Source: Paramacrobiotus metropolitanus (taxonomy: Eukaryota; Tardigrada; Eutardigrada; Parachela; Macrobiotidae). Taken from it: a DNA stretch of 64,000 nt. Both the position numbers and the translations under genes were made by a program. The stretch spans positions 682,001-746,000 of the forward strand of contig NW_026570271.1 of assembly GCF_019649055.1 (NCBI RefSeq), written 5' to 3'. Positions 34,308 to 48,600 of this stretch are shown one piece after another. Position 1 is the first letter of the stretch. Each line of letters opens with the position of its first letter. The notes under the pieces were generated by a model. The model ran no database searches, was not told the DNA's origin, and saw only the letters and a list, made by a program, of their open reading frames with translations.

Positions 34308-36896
34308 TTATCGTTCTACTTCTTTGCTGCTGACTGCGGATACATGAGGAAAGGTCACCCGCCGCATAGAAGAGCGCGCTAAGATGGATCCGTCTTGCTC
34401 TTGCGAACTGGATACGGTCTGGCTCTTCCATCCGAAAACGCTCAAAATTTTCCGCCGTAACTCCGAATTCAGAAAAATATAAATGCCCGGATTGATGCTG
34501 CATCCTGCAAAATTTCAAGCATTTGAAGTTTTGAACACTTGCAGCTGCTACAATATCTCCACAATACAGGCAACCTTCAATCTCGTAAATTTTATGTACA
34601 CTCCACTAAATCTACATCTACGCGCGCATGATAACCATGCATGCTTAACTGGTGAAAAGGTCAACTAGCGTTTTCCTTATATCATTTTATCCTGTTGACA
34701 TCCAGTGAAATTTACTACCAGTGCTAATTCGCGCTGCATAGCAGATTATACCACGAGAAACGCTCCTCAAAGCGTAGGCAAAGATTGATAATTATAATCT
34801 TGGTTTAATCTTTCATTTTGGCCAAAAAATGGGCCAGTTTGCAATCTGTCACCAGGGTAGTGTGCATGCTCTAATTCGCAGAGCACATCTGCGTTTTCTA
34901 AAAATTTTAATCAACGTCAACTCGTCAAAGCATGCGCCGTTTCATAATCGACAGGAGCATTATTAAGGTGAGTACTTGTACATCCGTTGAATGGGCGGTA
35001 CGGTATTACATTACGCTCGGGTCACCGATCCTTAATGCGGGGAAAGTAAACAGCCACATGCGCAATATATTTGTTTACCTGGCATTTTCACTTAATTAAA
35101 CGCGTCGACACTTGTTCTACAGCAGATACATCTCTAACGTAATTTAGCATACAATCAAGAAACAAGTGAAAAATTAAACAGATTATTACATCAACACTAT
35201 CGATGAGTCGTGACGCATTGTTATGTAAACACGAGAAATTGCGTGCAACATTATGAAAAGCTAGAAACGTCAGCATTATTAGCCGTAATAAGCTGTATCA
35301 TGAGGAATCTTCCCCGCAAAACATGCATTAATTTCGAGAGTAACTACGCTTTTACCGCGGTTGAGATATTTTGCTAACTGACTTAAAATTATTACTTTGC
35401 AGCAGCCGCAGCAAAAAAAATGCAAAAAAAAATTCAGACCAAGATTGTAAAGCGTATTGATAAAAAATGTTCTTACAGGCCGGCATGCGGTTACAGCTAC
35501 AGATACGCCTCAATCGTGATCTTGATCGTTGTTAATTTTCGAGAAAATTGACTAAAATGGATAACTGTGAGAGATACTTTACTTACTTATTGTAAGAAAA
35601 TAAGCCAAAATTAACCAATGCTTGAGTAGTAGATATACACTTCGGCGTTTTTCACATTAATATTAATTGGAAAGCATTTGCTTACAATTTTTCAAAGAAA
35701 TAGGTGCTACTCAAACTACTGTACTTCGCTTCAGTGCACACAAAATGATTCTTTATAGCGGTACAGTAATTGCATAATCTAAACCATATTACTGTTAAGA
35801 AGGTGGACTCCGTAACGAAGTATAGGCTACAGAGTACATCGAAATACAATAAAAACAATAACGACAAATTCCAAATGTTTTTTGAAAAGGAAAATGTTAA
35901 CTTCCGTCAGCTGTCACTGTTTAGGTAGCCGACGGCTAGAGTGGCTGATACCCATTTTTTAAACAAAACCATCGCAAAAATCATTGCAGTGCATTATTTA
36001 TGAATTGGGAAAAAACACTCACCAATCCACATCCACAGCGACGCCAGCTGTCCGTTGGACGACTGGATCATCTTAATACTGGCCGCCACCCCGACAATGG
36101 CATTCGGTAGGTAACCCAGCGCAAAGGCCGCGCACGTGAGCAGCGCCGTACGGGTAGCACGCGCTTCCCGCCGCAACCGGACATCCCGTCCCGATCCCAC
36201 CGATTTCCGCTTGTTGTTGCCGGGAGCCAGACGCTTCCGTGAGGAGATCTCAAAATACGCCACCAATCCGTAGCATATAACCATAATGGCCAACGGCACA
36301 AAGCCGCTAATCGCTTTATAGATTGCCTGGTACGTATAATTAACGTTGACAAAGCCGCAACGGCTGGACGGCGCAAAGCCGTACTCGCCGAAGACCTTAA
36401 AAAACGGGAAGATAAAGGTCACGGCCGGGATTATCCAGGAGATCAGGATCAGCATTGCAGCGCACACGGGAGATTGGAGGTTCCGTTGATGGGGAAACAC
36501 CACGACGAAGAGACGGTTGGCGGCGATGGCGCTGTGGGTAAACGCGCAGGTGGTGGTTAAGGAAAAATAGGAGAATGCGGTGAAGACGCAGAAACTGTGG
36601 TACTCTCTACTAGCTATGATACTCTGCGGTCCGACGATGGTGGAGAACGCCGCAACGGGTAGATAAAACGCGGAGAAGAATAACGAAGCCAGGGACATGT
36701 TGCAGAACATGAGGTCATACGATCGTAAATTCAGTAATAATTTTTTCCGCGTGAAGAGCAGCTTGTGAAGAATGTACACCGTGCTGAAAACACTCCCGAG
36801 CGTCCCTGTAATTGCAACTGGGATCATGGCATATCCAAATCCAGCCAGCGAATTAATGGATTTAATTGATGCGTTAAGTACATTTGATGAATTCAT
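34308..36896 (-). CDS. Class A (rhodopsin-like) G-protein-coupled receptor, orphan
   Basis: Two exons: 36896-36023 and 34504-34308, joined across a 1518-base intron (donor GTGAGT, acceptor TGCAG), giving 357 codons with the stop. Seven hydrophobic segments are visible, with an N-terminal NSS/NAS glycosylation region. TM3 starts after a conserved Cys (HSFC) and ends ANRLFVV, so Asn-Arg-Leu replaces the usual Asp-Arg-Tyr. TM4 has the family Trp (ISWIIP), loop 2 the disulphide Cys (SSRCGF), TM5 a Pro (FVPLAIMV), and TM7 lies across the intron with NPGIY (NPxxY) in the second exon, followed by a short basic-Ser tail. NR-type TM3 motifs occur in Moody/Tre1-like and melatonin-like receptors, but I cannot assign a ligand. 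The ATG at 36896 is the first in-frame Met; the open frame continues upstream only through non-ATG codons. Confidence 0.88.
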
Positions 36897-39650
36897 GTTA
36901 AAGCGGTTAAAACTATTCGCGCTAGGAAAAACAAACAAAATAAACGCGAACGCAGTTTCCCGTTTTGCGTTTTAAAGGCGGTTTATATCCAGTCAACATC
37001 CGGGATATCCACGCATCGGGGCGGGATTAGTTAGCCAGAAATATAAGCGGTGACATTAGGACGAATAAATCGAAACCAATAAGATAATACAGAAAAATCC
37101 CGGCGCCGATGCGTGCGGGAATTTCTTTAGGCGTTGTTACTATACGGTATTCTGTACAGCGTAACAAAAACCGTTTGTCTAGGAGGGAAACGCGACGTCA
37201 CACGCTGCTACACAGAAGTGGCACAGTTCAGGTCGTCTTGTGTCAACAAAGGGACGCTTAGCTAATCCCGGCACGCGTTGTATTATGTGTGTTCCGCACA
37301 TTGATGAGCTGGTGATCCATGCCGGTGCGAACAAATTCTTCCTGTTGACAGATCAAAAGAAAAAATGACGTACGGAGTGGCGATGTCAATAAAACATGTC
37401 GAACCGAGTAAATAATGCAGTGGTGCGTTTGTTTGATTGTAATCTCCTGCTGCAGAGTCAGGATGCAAATGAGCATCAGGCAATCGGAAATCACTAGATT
37501 GTCAGTCGAAGCAAGAAACCTTTATATACAGGTTCATGTGATGATAGGTTCGCATAAACAAGACGCCGGTATAAGCTAGAATTAACTGATCGAATAACGG
37601 TCGCGTGCTCCCTGAAAGAGTGCGTTTAGCGGCGCGTATAACGGTCGTAATGAGGAGGATGTACACGCTGTATCCCAGTACGGAGGCCCAGCGGCAACAT
37701 GCCGGTTTAGCGCGTCGACGTCATAATCTGCTCATCGGAGACATGTGGTGTTATTAAAACAGTGCACGCTGTTGTCCGATTAGAGGTTTGTCGCGTGTCC
37801 CTTAATTGTTTTTGGGCGGGGAATTTGTTTACGGCCTCATTTAGGAGGTTATTCCTGGTACTCATCATATAAAGTTATATACACGCATAGTATCCTAATA
37901 TCCATGACCAGTCGGACTACAACAGAAACATATTGCTTTAAACGTCCCTCATATGCAGGTGGAAAACGACACGAATTAATAACAACAACGCTTTATTTTT
38001 TCATGCTTGCGTATGCCGGGTGTGCTACAGAATTGGCTTCTATGCAGACCGGTAGATAAAAAGATCTTCAATTTGGTAATTTCAAGTTGGGGAGGCTCGT
38101 ATCCCTTAGCTGACCATGCACAGACTTCAGAGTATACAAAAAGGTGCGCAACAAATAAAAAAGTTTTTGGTTATGAACATGGCGTGTCAACTGTACAGAC
38201 TGCACGTGCTATCTTTGGTTGAGATTTGTGGCATTTGTGATTTTGGGGGTGAGGGTTTGATGAGGTGTATCCGGTATCCTATGTCGGCATGAAAAGGAAA
38301 GGGAGTAATCAGTGCACTCCATGTCCATGATAACTTCGTCATCCCTTTTACAGAAGGCTGACTTGGGCCCATAAATGCAGTCTTAAAATTATAGAGACGT
38401 AGATACAAACATCCATACTTAATAAATAAGAAACCCAAAAACTATAAAAAAAATTAACACTTCCTTGTTTTTCGGATCGGAAAAGCTATTATGGCTGTGC
38501 AAAATAAGCGACTAAAAACGTTTCCCTATGGTAGTTTACTCTAGGTAAACAATAATTTTCTTCTCTGCATGCAAGTACATATACAGCTGATTATAAGTCT
38601 TCGAAAATTTGTATCACAACAACTATGCACAAGATTGCAGAAACAATAATGCTGTAAAAGAATATTCGCAAAAAATGATGGAAATACAAGCGCTAGCTTT
38701 TGGCGGTGACTCCGTCACACCAGCTGTCGTTTTTAAAATAGCCGCGCCCTAAAGGGACTGTTGACAGTGATCAGGCAGTAAGTGAACATTTTACCCAGAG
38801 CGTTTTAATGCGACAAACATTACATATAAACAAGAAATTCTCACCATTGTCATTCCTGAGAAATTTCCCACTCCACACCGTCAGCACCGGCATTTCGACG
38901 AGCCGCAATGAATATCCCCATCTTCCCACCCCGGTGGACAGTTAACTGGCGGCGCGGCGTTGTTAAAGGGAAGATATTCGGGAAAAAATAAAAATGTGGG
39001 CAGATAGCGCGGCATCATGAATATCTACGGTTCTTGCACAGTGTCGTGTAGTAAATATTTTTATGAATATTTTATCTGTACTGCAAGTCTGCACCATGCG
39101 AGAATATGCTGCTGTTTTGCCTTTTATAAGTAAACCTGTTCGAGCGATTGGCAGATGTGTAAAGACTGCTTATATCACTGTTGGGAACGTTCTATAACTA
39201 ACGTTCTCTGCACAGAAACGGCATGGAGAATGGCAACTTCCTTGTTCCGGAATCGCCGTGCCAGCGTAACACATGGCACGGAGAAAACTTGGCCGAATGA
39301 TGACACGGAACACACGCGTCAGTTTGTCAGCGTCAAAATCCAAACAACAATTTACCGTTATATACAGAACAGATATTCTGTTGTTTTTTTATTTGAGCAA
39401 ACCCAGTTCTACAAATATTTTTTCATTAATTTTGGTACAGGTTTCTGCGACGTTGCGCCCCTGTTTATGATTGCTGATTGCATAATGCTGATAAAAACTG
39501 TAAAATTCGGATCAAAATCATCTAAACTCATAAAAATATTTGCCGAGTTTCCACAAAAACCGGACGGTCAACACGAATGAAAACATGGAAGGACTGATCT
39601 CGTAGTATAGATATTATACGCATAATTCAAATTTAAAAAAATAAATAGAT
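36897..39650. other. Intergenic, 2.75 kb, no gene recognised
   Basis: It contains the promoter of the GPCR and the 3' end of the ATPase gene. Open frames at 38007-38222, 38187-38438 and 39155-39580 lack domains, splice partners or biased composition. No strong repeat noticed. Confidence 0.45.
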
Positions 39651-42600
39651 TTAAACGTAGAGATTGCGGTCGGCCCACGAGCCGGGAAAATGGCGGATCA
39701 GCAGACGGCGCAGTTCATCGTAGACGAACAGGTACATGGCGAACGGCAACACAGCAAACACCCAGGGGAACCTGTTAAATAAACATAAAAATGTCAGCAA
39801 CTTTATAAATAAATGATAATAATAAAAATTATGGTTTAAAAATCTTTATTTATATAATTTCAATTTTTTACTGAAGGCAGTCATCTTACAAATAAATAAT
39901 CAAAATTGTTTACTTCAAGGATGCGCATTTTCGGGACAGGAAGCACTGACCGATTGGCAAAATAATTAAAAGATTAATTTTTCAAACAAATAAAATAAAA
40001 TTTGCCAAAATAGACCGTATTCTGACGACACACATCTTCGCAGAAACTGCAGTATAAAAAACAGTTATTAGAATCTACCATTATTTTTCGTTTTCGCATG
40101 CAACACGTGTTATAGCAGTCAGCGCAAACACCTACCACATTGTTCCGTATCCCAGGGCATCCTGTAAATACGGCGTATAGACGCAGAAACACGCCAGCGC
40201 CAGTTCAAACAGCCATGCGCAGGGAACGTGGTGATTGCTGTAAAACACCAACCGCGAATAAACACATTGTCGCTGTTCTGCACATCGCACATTTGATATA
40301 CAACCATAATTTTCACATTTTTTGCATTTGCCGGAGAGGTACCACATTACAATAAAAACAGTCGAAGAACACTAACGTTAAACATTGTAATCCTGTCTAA
40401 GTAATTATTCTTAAAATTAATAAAGAACTCCCAACAAATGATCTGTGTTAAAAAAATATTATTCTGTCATTTATACAGAAAATGTACCTGAGAGGTTTCT
40501 GGAAGACCGACACACGACGACAGCGTCGCAGGCATAAATGCACAATATTCTGCAGTACCACCGAAATGAAGAACGCCGACTGTACCACGTGTTCCAACTG
40601 TTTCCGTTGAGCAAAATTCTGTTCAACACAGGGAACAAATAATTAATCCACGACAACTGCATTTTTTCGGCAAAATTCAATGCAAAAAAACAGTGTCCAG
40701 TTTAATTAAATAACCGACAAAAGTAACTGCAACAAACATTCAACACAAAATAATACTTCACTAAATTCGATAATAAATTAGAAGGATTACTACGTTAACG
40801 ACTACAGCTAAAGAATAATTTATATTATTACCACATATTAGTTAAAAAATTACGTTTTGTTTATTTACGATACATTAGGCATTTTGTAAGTAATAAATAA
40901 TTCTGTAGTTTGATGCGTACCCATTCCTGTCCAAAGGAATCTTTGAGATCAGTAATAGTGCTGTCTTCCCACTCCTCGCGCAAGCCGAGGAGACGGCGCG
41001 GATAAAAACCCTGCGTCGTATAAATGACGAAGTACACGAAGAAGGCCCCGACGCTCTCGATGATGCCGATCTGCAGGTACACCGCCTGCACCAGGTTGCT
41101 GGTGATCAGCCGTTCCGAGCGCTTCCGCGGCGGCAACTTCATGGTGTCGCTTTCCGCCGGTTCGTACGCCAGCGACACGGCCGGATACTGCAGAAAATAT
41201 ACACATCAGCCATCCGTACTTTCAATCAACCAAAAATATTACTGGTAATATTAACCCTCAAAATTTTAACATTCTAACGTTCAAAATCATTCAATGACAT
41301 TAACATTTTAAGATTCAAAAGGAATCTAAGCACATTAAGCATTAAATTAAACCCGTATTTATTCGTACATAACTTATTCCACTGGAAAAAACTGAAACAT
41401 GTATAAATAGTTACAAATGTCGCAAAATTCTCTTTGGACTGTTTCAAGCTTAACTTAGGTTAGATTTCGGACAATCACCTTCCTTGAACCACTTCACTAC
41501 GATCATTTGATAACGAATCGGCAACACTGCAGTGAACATTTTGTCGGCCATTTTTTACCATGAAATTCCCGAGTACGTGTACTGCCGAATATTTTCTCAA
41601 CCATTTTGTTTTCTCGAAAATTTATTAATTTATTACAATTTTTTAAATTTATTTAAAAGATTTAAAAATTATGCTCCAATCTAAGTATTAACTCGTTCCA
41701 ACTATTTTCTACGCGCTCAATACGTTAAACGGAACTCAAACATCCTTATCCCCGACCATTTCACTACGATGTTTTACGTTTTGTACGACTCGATGGCTCA
41801 CGCTTTCATCGTCTTACTAGTGTAAATTTACGCAGGCTTATTGTTACGTGTCCTGGCTTATGCAAGATTAAAGAGTAGTAATGCATTAGGTAGTTTATTT
41901 TATTGTAATGGCTATTTGACGGTTTTGCCCGATTACCCGTATTATGCATTCGAACACACCGGTTCGGTTAATTGTAATCTCTTATTTATAAAAACTATAA
42001 GTACTTACTAGTAAAAAAGGCTTACCAAATCGGTGGCGCAGTTGAGGAGGATCATGGAGATGGTGTACAGTCCCAGCGGGCAGTTCAGCACCAGATACAG
42101 GATGACCGGCGCCGCCTCGGGAATATCCGTCGTCATGGCGTAGCAGCAGGTCTTCTTGATGTTGTCGAAGATCATGCGGCCCTCCTCGATGCCGTTGATG
42201 ATGGAGGCGAAATTGTCGTCCATCAGGACGAGATCCGCCGACTCCACACTGACGTCGTTCCCGGTGATCCCCATCGACACGCCTGCAGCGCACAGACAAC
42301 GTATGTTAATTCAGAACAGCCCTACACATTAGCCGCCCGAATGCTGACTCAACCGCAGAAAAACACCCCAATCATGGAAAAACTCATTCAAAAAATTTTG
42401 TACAGATAATCACGCAAATGCGGCGTTTAGGCAGCGGTAAGACAAACGGAAAATCAGCTGGACCAGAGGCGGGTTACGGTAACGTATACCATCAGACCGT
42501 GGGTGGTGTAGTGTAGGGGCTACTACGTCGTTGCGTACGCAGTACAAATTAACGCAATACACCACTCTCGATCATTTTTGATTTTTTTATGGCAATTTGC

Positions 42601-45600
42601 AAAGTGTGGAGAATTGGCATATATATTTCTTCACAAGGACTGTTGAAATATTTCTCGCAATTACTTTATCTTTCGACGCAGCACAGGCAGAAGTAACACA
42701 CGAGTTGCAATTCCAGTCTATCAAATGGCTATGTGAGACATGATTTCTCACAACAAAAACCCATCAATTTAATAGTTTCTAATAATTTGTAACAAATTGG
42801 AGAAAAATTTATCTGGCCTAAATTCTAGGGAAAAGCAGCATACTATGTAAGTACTAAAGAAATGCTAATATTTGGCGCAAAATTGATAACTGGTCAAATG
42901 TTTTTCAAATCTTTCACGTGATTCTAAAGGTAAATTTAAAACATTTTTAATAAAAATATATGAAATACTTTACATTTTTCATATAGAATATTAACGAGAA
43001 AAAGATTGATAATATTTATTATTCTTCAGATATGCATATTTTATAATCGGTGATCGTTTTAATATTTTATGATTATTTTATAAATGTTGGAACATAGGAT
43101 GCAGCACCAAACGTTGCCTTTTTACGCATGAATAAATATGTACATCAAAGGGTGAATACATCCTGTTTGTCAGCTTACCGATGTCGGCCTTCTTGAGGGC
43201 GGGCGCATCATTGACCCCGTCGCCCGTCACGGCGACAATAGCGCCGGTGCTCTGGCAGGCCTCGACGATCTGCAGTTTCTGCTGCGGGGAGGTGCGGGCG
43301 AAGACAATCTCCGGGTAGGTGGTCAGGATCTGCACCAGTTCCGCCTGCGACAGCTCCTTCAGGTCGGTGCCGTGGATGACAGCCGCCGTGGCCTCCCCGG
43401 GCAGGATGTCCTCGTAGTCCACGTCGCGCTGCCGCGCCAGCTCCTCCACGGTGTAGGATTCGGCCGAAATGATGCCGACACTGCGCGCGATGGCCGCCGC
43501 CGTCACCGGGTGGTCGCCCGTCACCATGATGACACGGACGCCGGCGCTGCGGCACTTCGACACCGCGTCCGGGACTGCGGCGCGTGGCGGATCCTACAAA
43601 CATTCAATCAAATAAAATTAACAATTTTTGTAATAATTATTTTCAGTCATCAAAATAACGGAGGAAACCGCTAAACTGTGCTGAACTGTGAGATGACAAA
43701 TTCTCCCTTCAACTGAACGAAGATATCGCCAGTGTTCCCAAAATTAATTCTAACAAATTTTCAGATAAAACGCAATCAGTTTCATTAAAAAAATTATAAG
43801 AAATAACTACGTTAAAATAAATAATAAAAACGCACGAGCAGCTGTTGTCCATTTTAAAAATGCGCTGAATTCCTTATAATGTGGTTTTTTATTTGTAAAA
43901 AGCCAACAACGCATAGGTAAAAGCCAAAAAGTTAAAAACGAATAGATATTTCAGCAGAAAAAAACAAGTCAATTCATTAGTAAACAAATACAAGCAAATA
44001 AAACTAGTATGTACAGTAAATAAATTTAGGTTTAGTAAATAAAATAATAAAACTAGGCTTTAAATAAGTGTCTATACGATTGCAGTACGCGGTAATGACG
44101 GACACTGACCAGCATGGACATGAGCCCAAGGAAGCGCATCCCATCCAGCGGGAAATTCTTTTCCTCCACATTAAACTCGTACCCCTCCGGAAACTCCGTC
44201 TCATCCAGCTCGCAGTCACAAAACCCAATGACGCGCTCCCCCAACTCGCCCAGCTCATCGTACATCTCCTGAAATTTCTCCTCCCACTTTTTCCCCAACT
44301 TCTCCGTCTTCCCGTTGACCAGAATCGTCTCGCAGCGCCCGACAACGACCTCCGGCGCGCCCTTCATCACCACGAGGTGGAGCCCATCCCGCCGGTGCAC
44401 CGAAGCCTGGTACTTGACGGTGGAGTTGAAGGGGATCTCCGCCAGCGGGGGGCTGTCCTTCCGCGCTTCCGGGACGCGGTCGCCGGTGATGATGGAGAGG
44501 AATTTGAGGATGGCCGTCTCGGAGGCGTCACCCTCCACCTCCCGGCTGTTGATCGCCGCGTCCGGTTTGTACTCCTTGAATTTGGCGCGGAGACAGAGCG
44601 AGGCGGCCTGGATGAGGATGGGCATGCTGGGGCTTTGCTTGCGAAACCCGTCAACTAAAAAATTCAGACCATTTGGAATTACAAGTGACCAAATAATTAC
44701 CATACAAATCTGAGAAATAATGCACTCAGTTAAAAATATACTGCTTGATAAATTAATGACAAAAAATCATTTAATAAAATAATAAGCAAGTAATCAACGC
44801 CAAAAAAACAAGAAATAAATTGACGATTTCAATCAAACCAAAGTACAAAAAAACTGTGCAATGCTGGTACAATAAAAATTAAAACGCAATATTTGAAAGT
44901 TCAATGCCGGTACAGCAAAACAGTTTGAAACCTTAGAAAAGGTTTGACTCTTCGGATTAATACAGAGATTGTAATTTGCAAGATGTTTAAGTTCAGAGAT
45001 AAAGTTGCAGAAAAAAAGTTTTATTCGTTGGAACGTTTACTCTTAAAGTGCCACAGCGATTACTCCTTTTTAAATACTCGATTTCAGGAGACTGGCCGCG
45101 TTACAACTTGTTAAATGTTTTACAAACGATTAACTCTAATCGAAAACTGGACGTTTAGTGTGTTAAGTTTAATTTTTGTTAAAATAACAATTGTTATACT
45201 TTATAATTTTTAAAAAGTAATTGATTTTTCCCATACATATTTTAATTTTCTGACGGTGTGTAGAATAAGCTTAAAGCGCATATTTACTGTAATTGGTTGA
45301 AGCTCATAATGTCTGAGCCAGCACACTACGAATTCCTATTATATACTGTACTTATTGCTCGGTAATTACAAGAGTATTGTGTGCGCAGTATGGTTCTTAA
45401 TTCGTATTAGCTTTTTTTCTGCACGGTAGAGTACTTCCTGTACCAGCCTAGTTTATAAAACGTTTTACATACCAGAAATTAAATTCTACAAAATCCCACT
45501 AACCGGTATCGGGCTCGGTGGCCGTTTCATTCAAGAACACGGCATCGTCCACCCACACGTGCGAGATGGTCATGCGATTCTGCGTCAGCGTCCCGGTTTT

Positions 45601-48600
45601 ATCCGAGCAGATGATGGAGCACGAGCCCAGGGTTTCTACGGCTTCTAGCTTCTTAATCAAACAATTCTTTTTGGCTAAATGTTTGGCTGCCAAACTCAGC
45701 ATAGCCTACAATTTAAATGCCATGAGATAACATAATTAGTGTTACATCAATAATTTTTCTATGAAATTTCGAACTTGACCAGATACTTTGCCGGTCTCAG
45801 TTTTCCAACCAATGTTGCCTTGTTTTTCTCATAGGACTAATAAGAAATTTTACTAAGTTAAAAACTTAAATGTAATAAGATCACCACACGAGAACCATGT
45901 CTTTACTAAATTGAATAAGAATAAAATATAAAAATAATAATAAACGCTTTCAAACTAACTACTCCAAATCCTACCAATAATAATTATTAAAAATATATCG
46001 CTCATAGGCATATGCTCCATAATTCTGAAATACTTATTTTGAATCCAACAGAAATATCCTTCAAGTCCAACTCCACATCCAGCAAAAAATATTCGCCATT
46101 TACGTATAATTTCTATTTTCGTCAGCATTTAAACCGACTCTTAAACCGGTTTATTATTGACCAGTTCTGTGTTTCCGCCTTCCCAGTTTCTGCTGTATTT
46201 TATTCTAAGAAACAGGAAATTTGCCATCGTATAAATAATGTCAATATTGCTTACCGTGACCATGATCAACAGGCCGCCGGGCAGATTTCCAGCCATCAGG
46301 CCGATGGACAGCGTGATGACCATCAGCCAGTCGACGCCCATGGAAAATGCCGCAATCACGTACAGGGCCCCCATCGTCAGCGCAATAAACCAGATAATAT
46401 TCACACAGTGCTGAATTTCCACGGCGATCGGCGTCTGCTGCGGTCCCACATTGGCGGTTAACTTGGCAATGCGTCCCATAAAGGTCTGGTCGCCGGTTTT
46501 AATCACAATCGCCGTGCCGGAACCTAAGAGAAAAAGGGGAATTTATTTGCTATCCCATAACAATCACTTCTTGCCGTCTGATAAAAAATATATCAAAATA
46601 ATGTTATGGTTGCAGGGAAAGAAAATTAATTTCACTGTGACAGCCTGACGGACTGCGGCATTGTAGATGTTGCATAGAAGTGACTAAATCACCAAATACC
46701 AATAAATCAGAACTTAAAACGAAGGACCTAGTAATTAAATGATTTCTATGTCAAACATTTTTCAAGTCTAACGAAAGGGAAAATTTAATTTATAGCGCTA
46801 AAACGATCGTAGATCATTTAAATATGAAAAATATATTCGTCGAAAGTTGGCTGGCTGATTCATAACATCTGCCGCGAAAATCTCCGTTAATAACAAAACA
46901 AAATAAGTATTACTAATCAAAACTTTCTACAGGCAGTTTCGAGGCAGGCCGGCAGTTTTAAGGCAAATGCATGTTACACACTACATAGACACCAATTAAT
47001 CATTTATATTTATTTATGTGGCAGTAAGGAAGTCAACACAGCCCGAAGGGATGCACCAAGGCGAAGCATTTACTATCTTTAAAAATAACTGCTAGTACTC
47101 ATTATTTTTTTACTTAAGCTTACCTTCCACAGCATGTGTAGTGTAGAACATGAGATTGTGCGATTCCAGTGGATTTTCATCGGACTGCGTTGTCCGTGAC
47201 AAGGGGTCATTCTCGCCGGTTAGAGCGGAATTATCCACCTGAATTCGATTACTGTCGTTAATACTGTCAGAGTGTCAGTCAAAAATGCAGCCATATGTAT
47301 CGGTATAAAGTCGTACAGTCTAAAATAATTGTTAAAAATCGAATTTTATTATATATATATATAGCACAGTAAATTACTTACAATAAGGAAAACACCTGCA
47401 ATTGTTTAACGCAGATGCAAAGCGTGCACTGATGTTTCTGGCGCTAATACGATAAATGCACCGCATAATATTAATTTGCTTAAATGGGAAAATACAGTAC
47501 TTTTTCAGGTCTTTGTGAACTTATCTGAAGGTCGCTTTGGTTCATGACATTTTGTAGCCAGATGATTTGTATAAACAGGGGCGAAAGCAGTTCGTCCCCG
47601 AAATATCCAGTTCTAGAGTTTTGGCTTTAAGAAAATTCCAAAAAGTTTAAATGCACTCCGGTGTACGAAGAGTCTCATTATGGACTGACCTGCTGTAAAT
47701 TTCATGTGAACGCACATTTGCATGAAGACCGGTTTTAGGCACACCGAACCACGGCTAGCACAGCATTTTTTCAAATTTCATTTTGAAGTTTAAAAAAAAA
47801 ATTGCACCCCTGGTTCGGTGTAAAAGCGATCTTCATATTTACGTCCATTTATGTGCACATGCACAATCTAAAGAAGATCTGTCCATAATCAGACCTTTGG
47901 TACATCTGAATGCATACAAACTTGGTATTTTCTTACAGCCAGAACTTCCCAACCGGATGTTTACGCGCACAACGGTTTTCACAAATCTTTTGCTTTCAAA
48001 ATAAATTTTACAAGCAAAAAGATGTTTCGGAGTGCGCAAAAGCGGAAGTGTTTGTGCACGCGTATGAATTTGGTACCAGGTACCGGGTCACTTCCCTTTT
48101 AATTACGTGGGCCACTGTGATCGACTGCCGCTACACTACGTTAACCACAATGACAAATAATTATCTGACAAGCTATTTGCTTTGTGTGCGATTAGCGCGA
48201 AAGTGGTTAGATCTTAAGAAAAGTTGAAGTACCGGGTGGCTGAACAAAATGGCCGTCTGTTTTGTCATGGTGCGCTGGATCCGTCCAACACTGAATTGAC
48301 GTTATCCTAGTTTCATTCGATAAAGCAATGCTTTTAACATAAAAAAGTTGAGTTAAGTCAAAATTTCAATAAGGCTGAAATTTTTTATGAATTGTTTTGT
48401 AAAACTGGCCGGGTTTGGATGATGTCCTAGAAGCGAAAATCTGAAATTACCCGTTTCTAAATTAAAAATACTTGCTATTCAACTAACGACATTGATGTAG
48501 CTTATTTTACTACTTCTGGTAGAGGGACTGTTTCTCATTTTTCAACTGTAAGGAACTGCAGTATTCTAGCAACCGTGCTTGGCCATTGCAACCGAAATTA

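Noticed and set aside
39155-39580. Open frame of 141 codons downstream of the ATPase
   Set aside because: No recognisable domain, low-complexity end, and it lies in the 3' region of a confirmed gene on the other strand.
44068-44658. Long plus-strand open frame of 196 codons
   Set aside because: It is the antisense of ATPase exon 8; it arises from the codon bias of the real gene.
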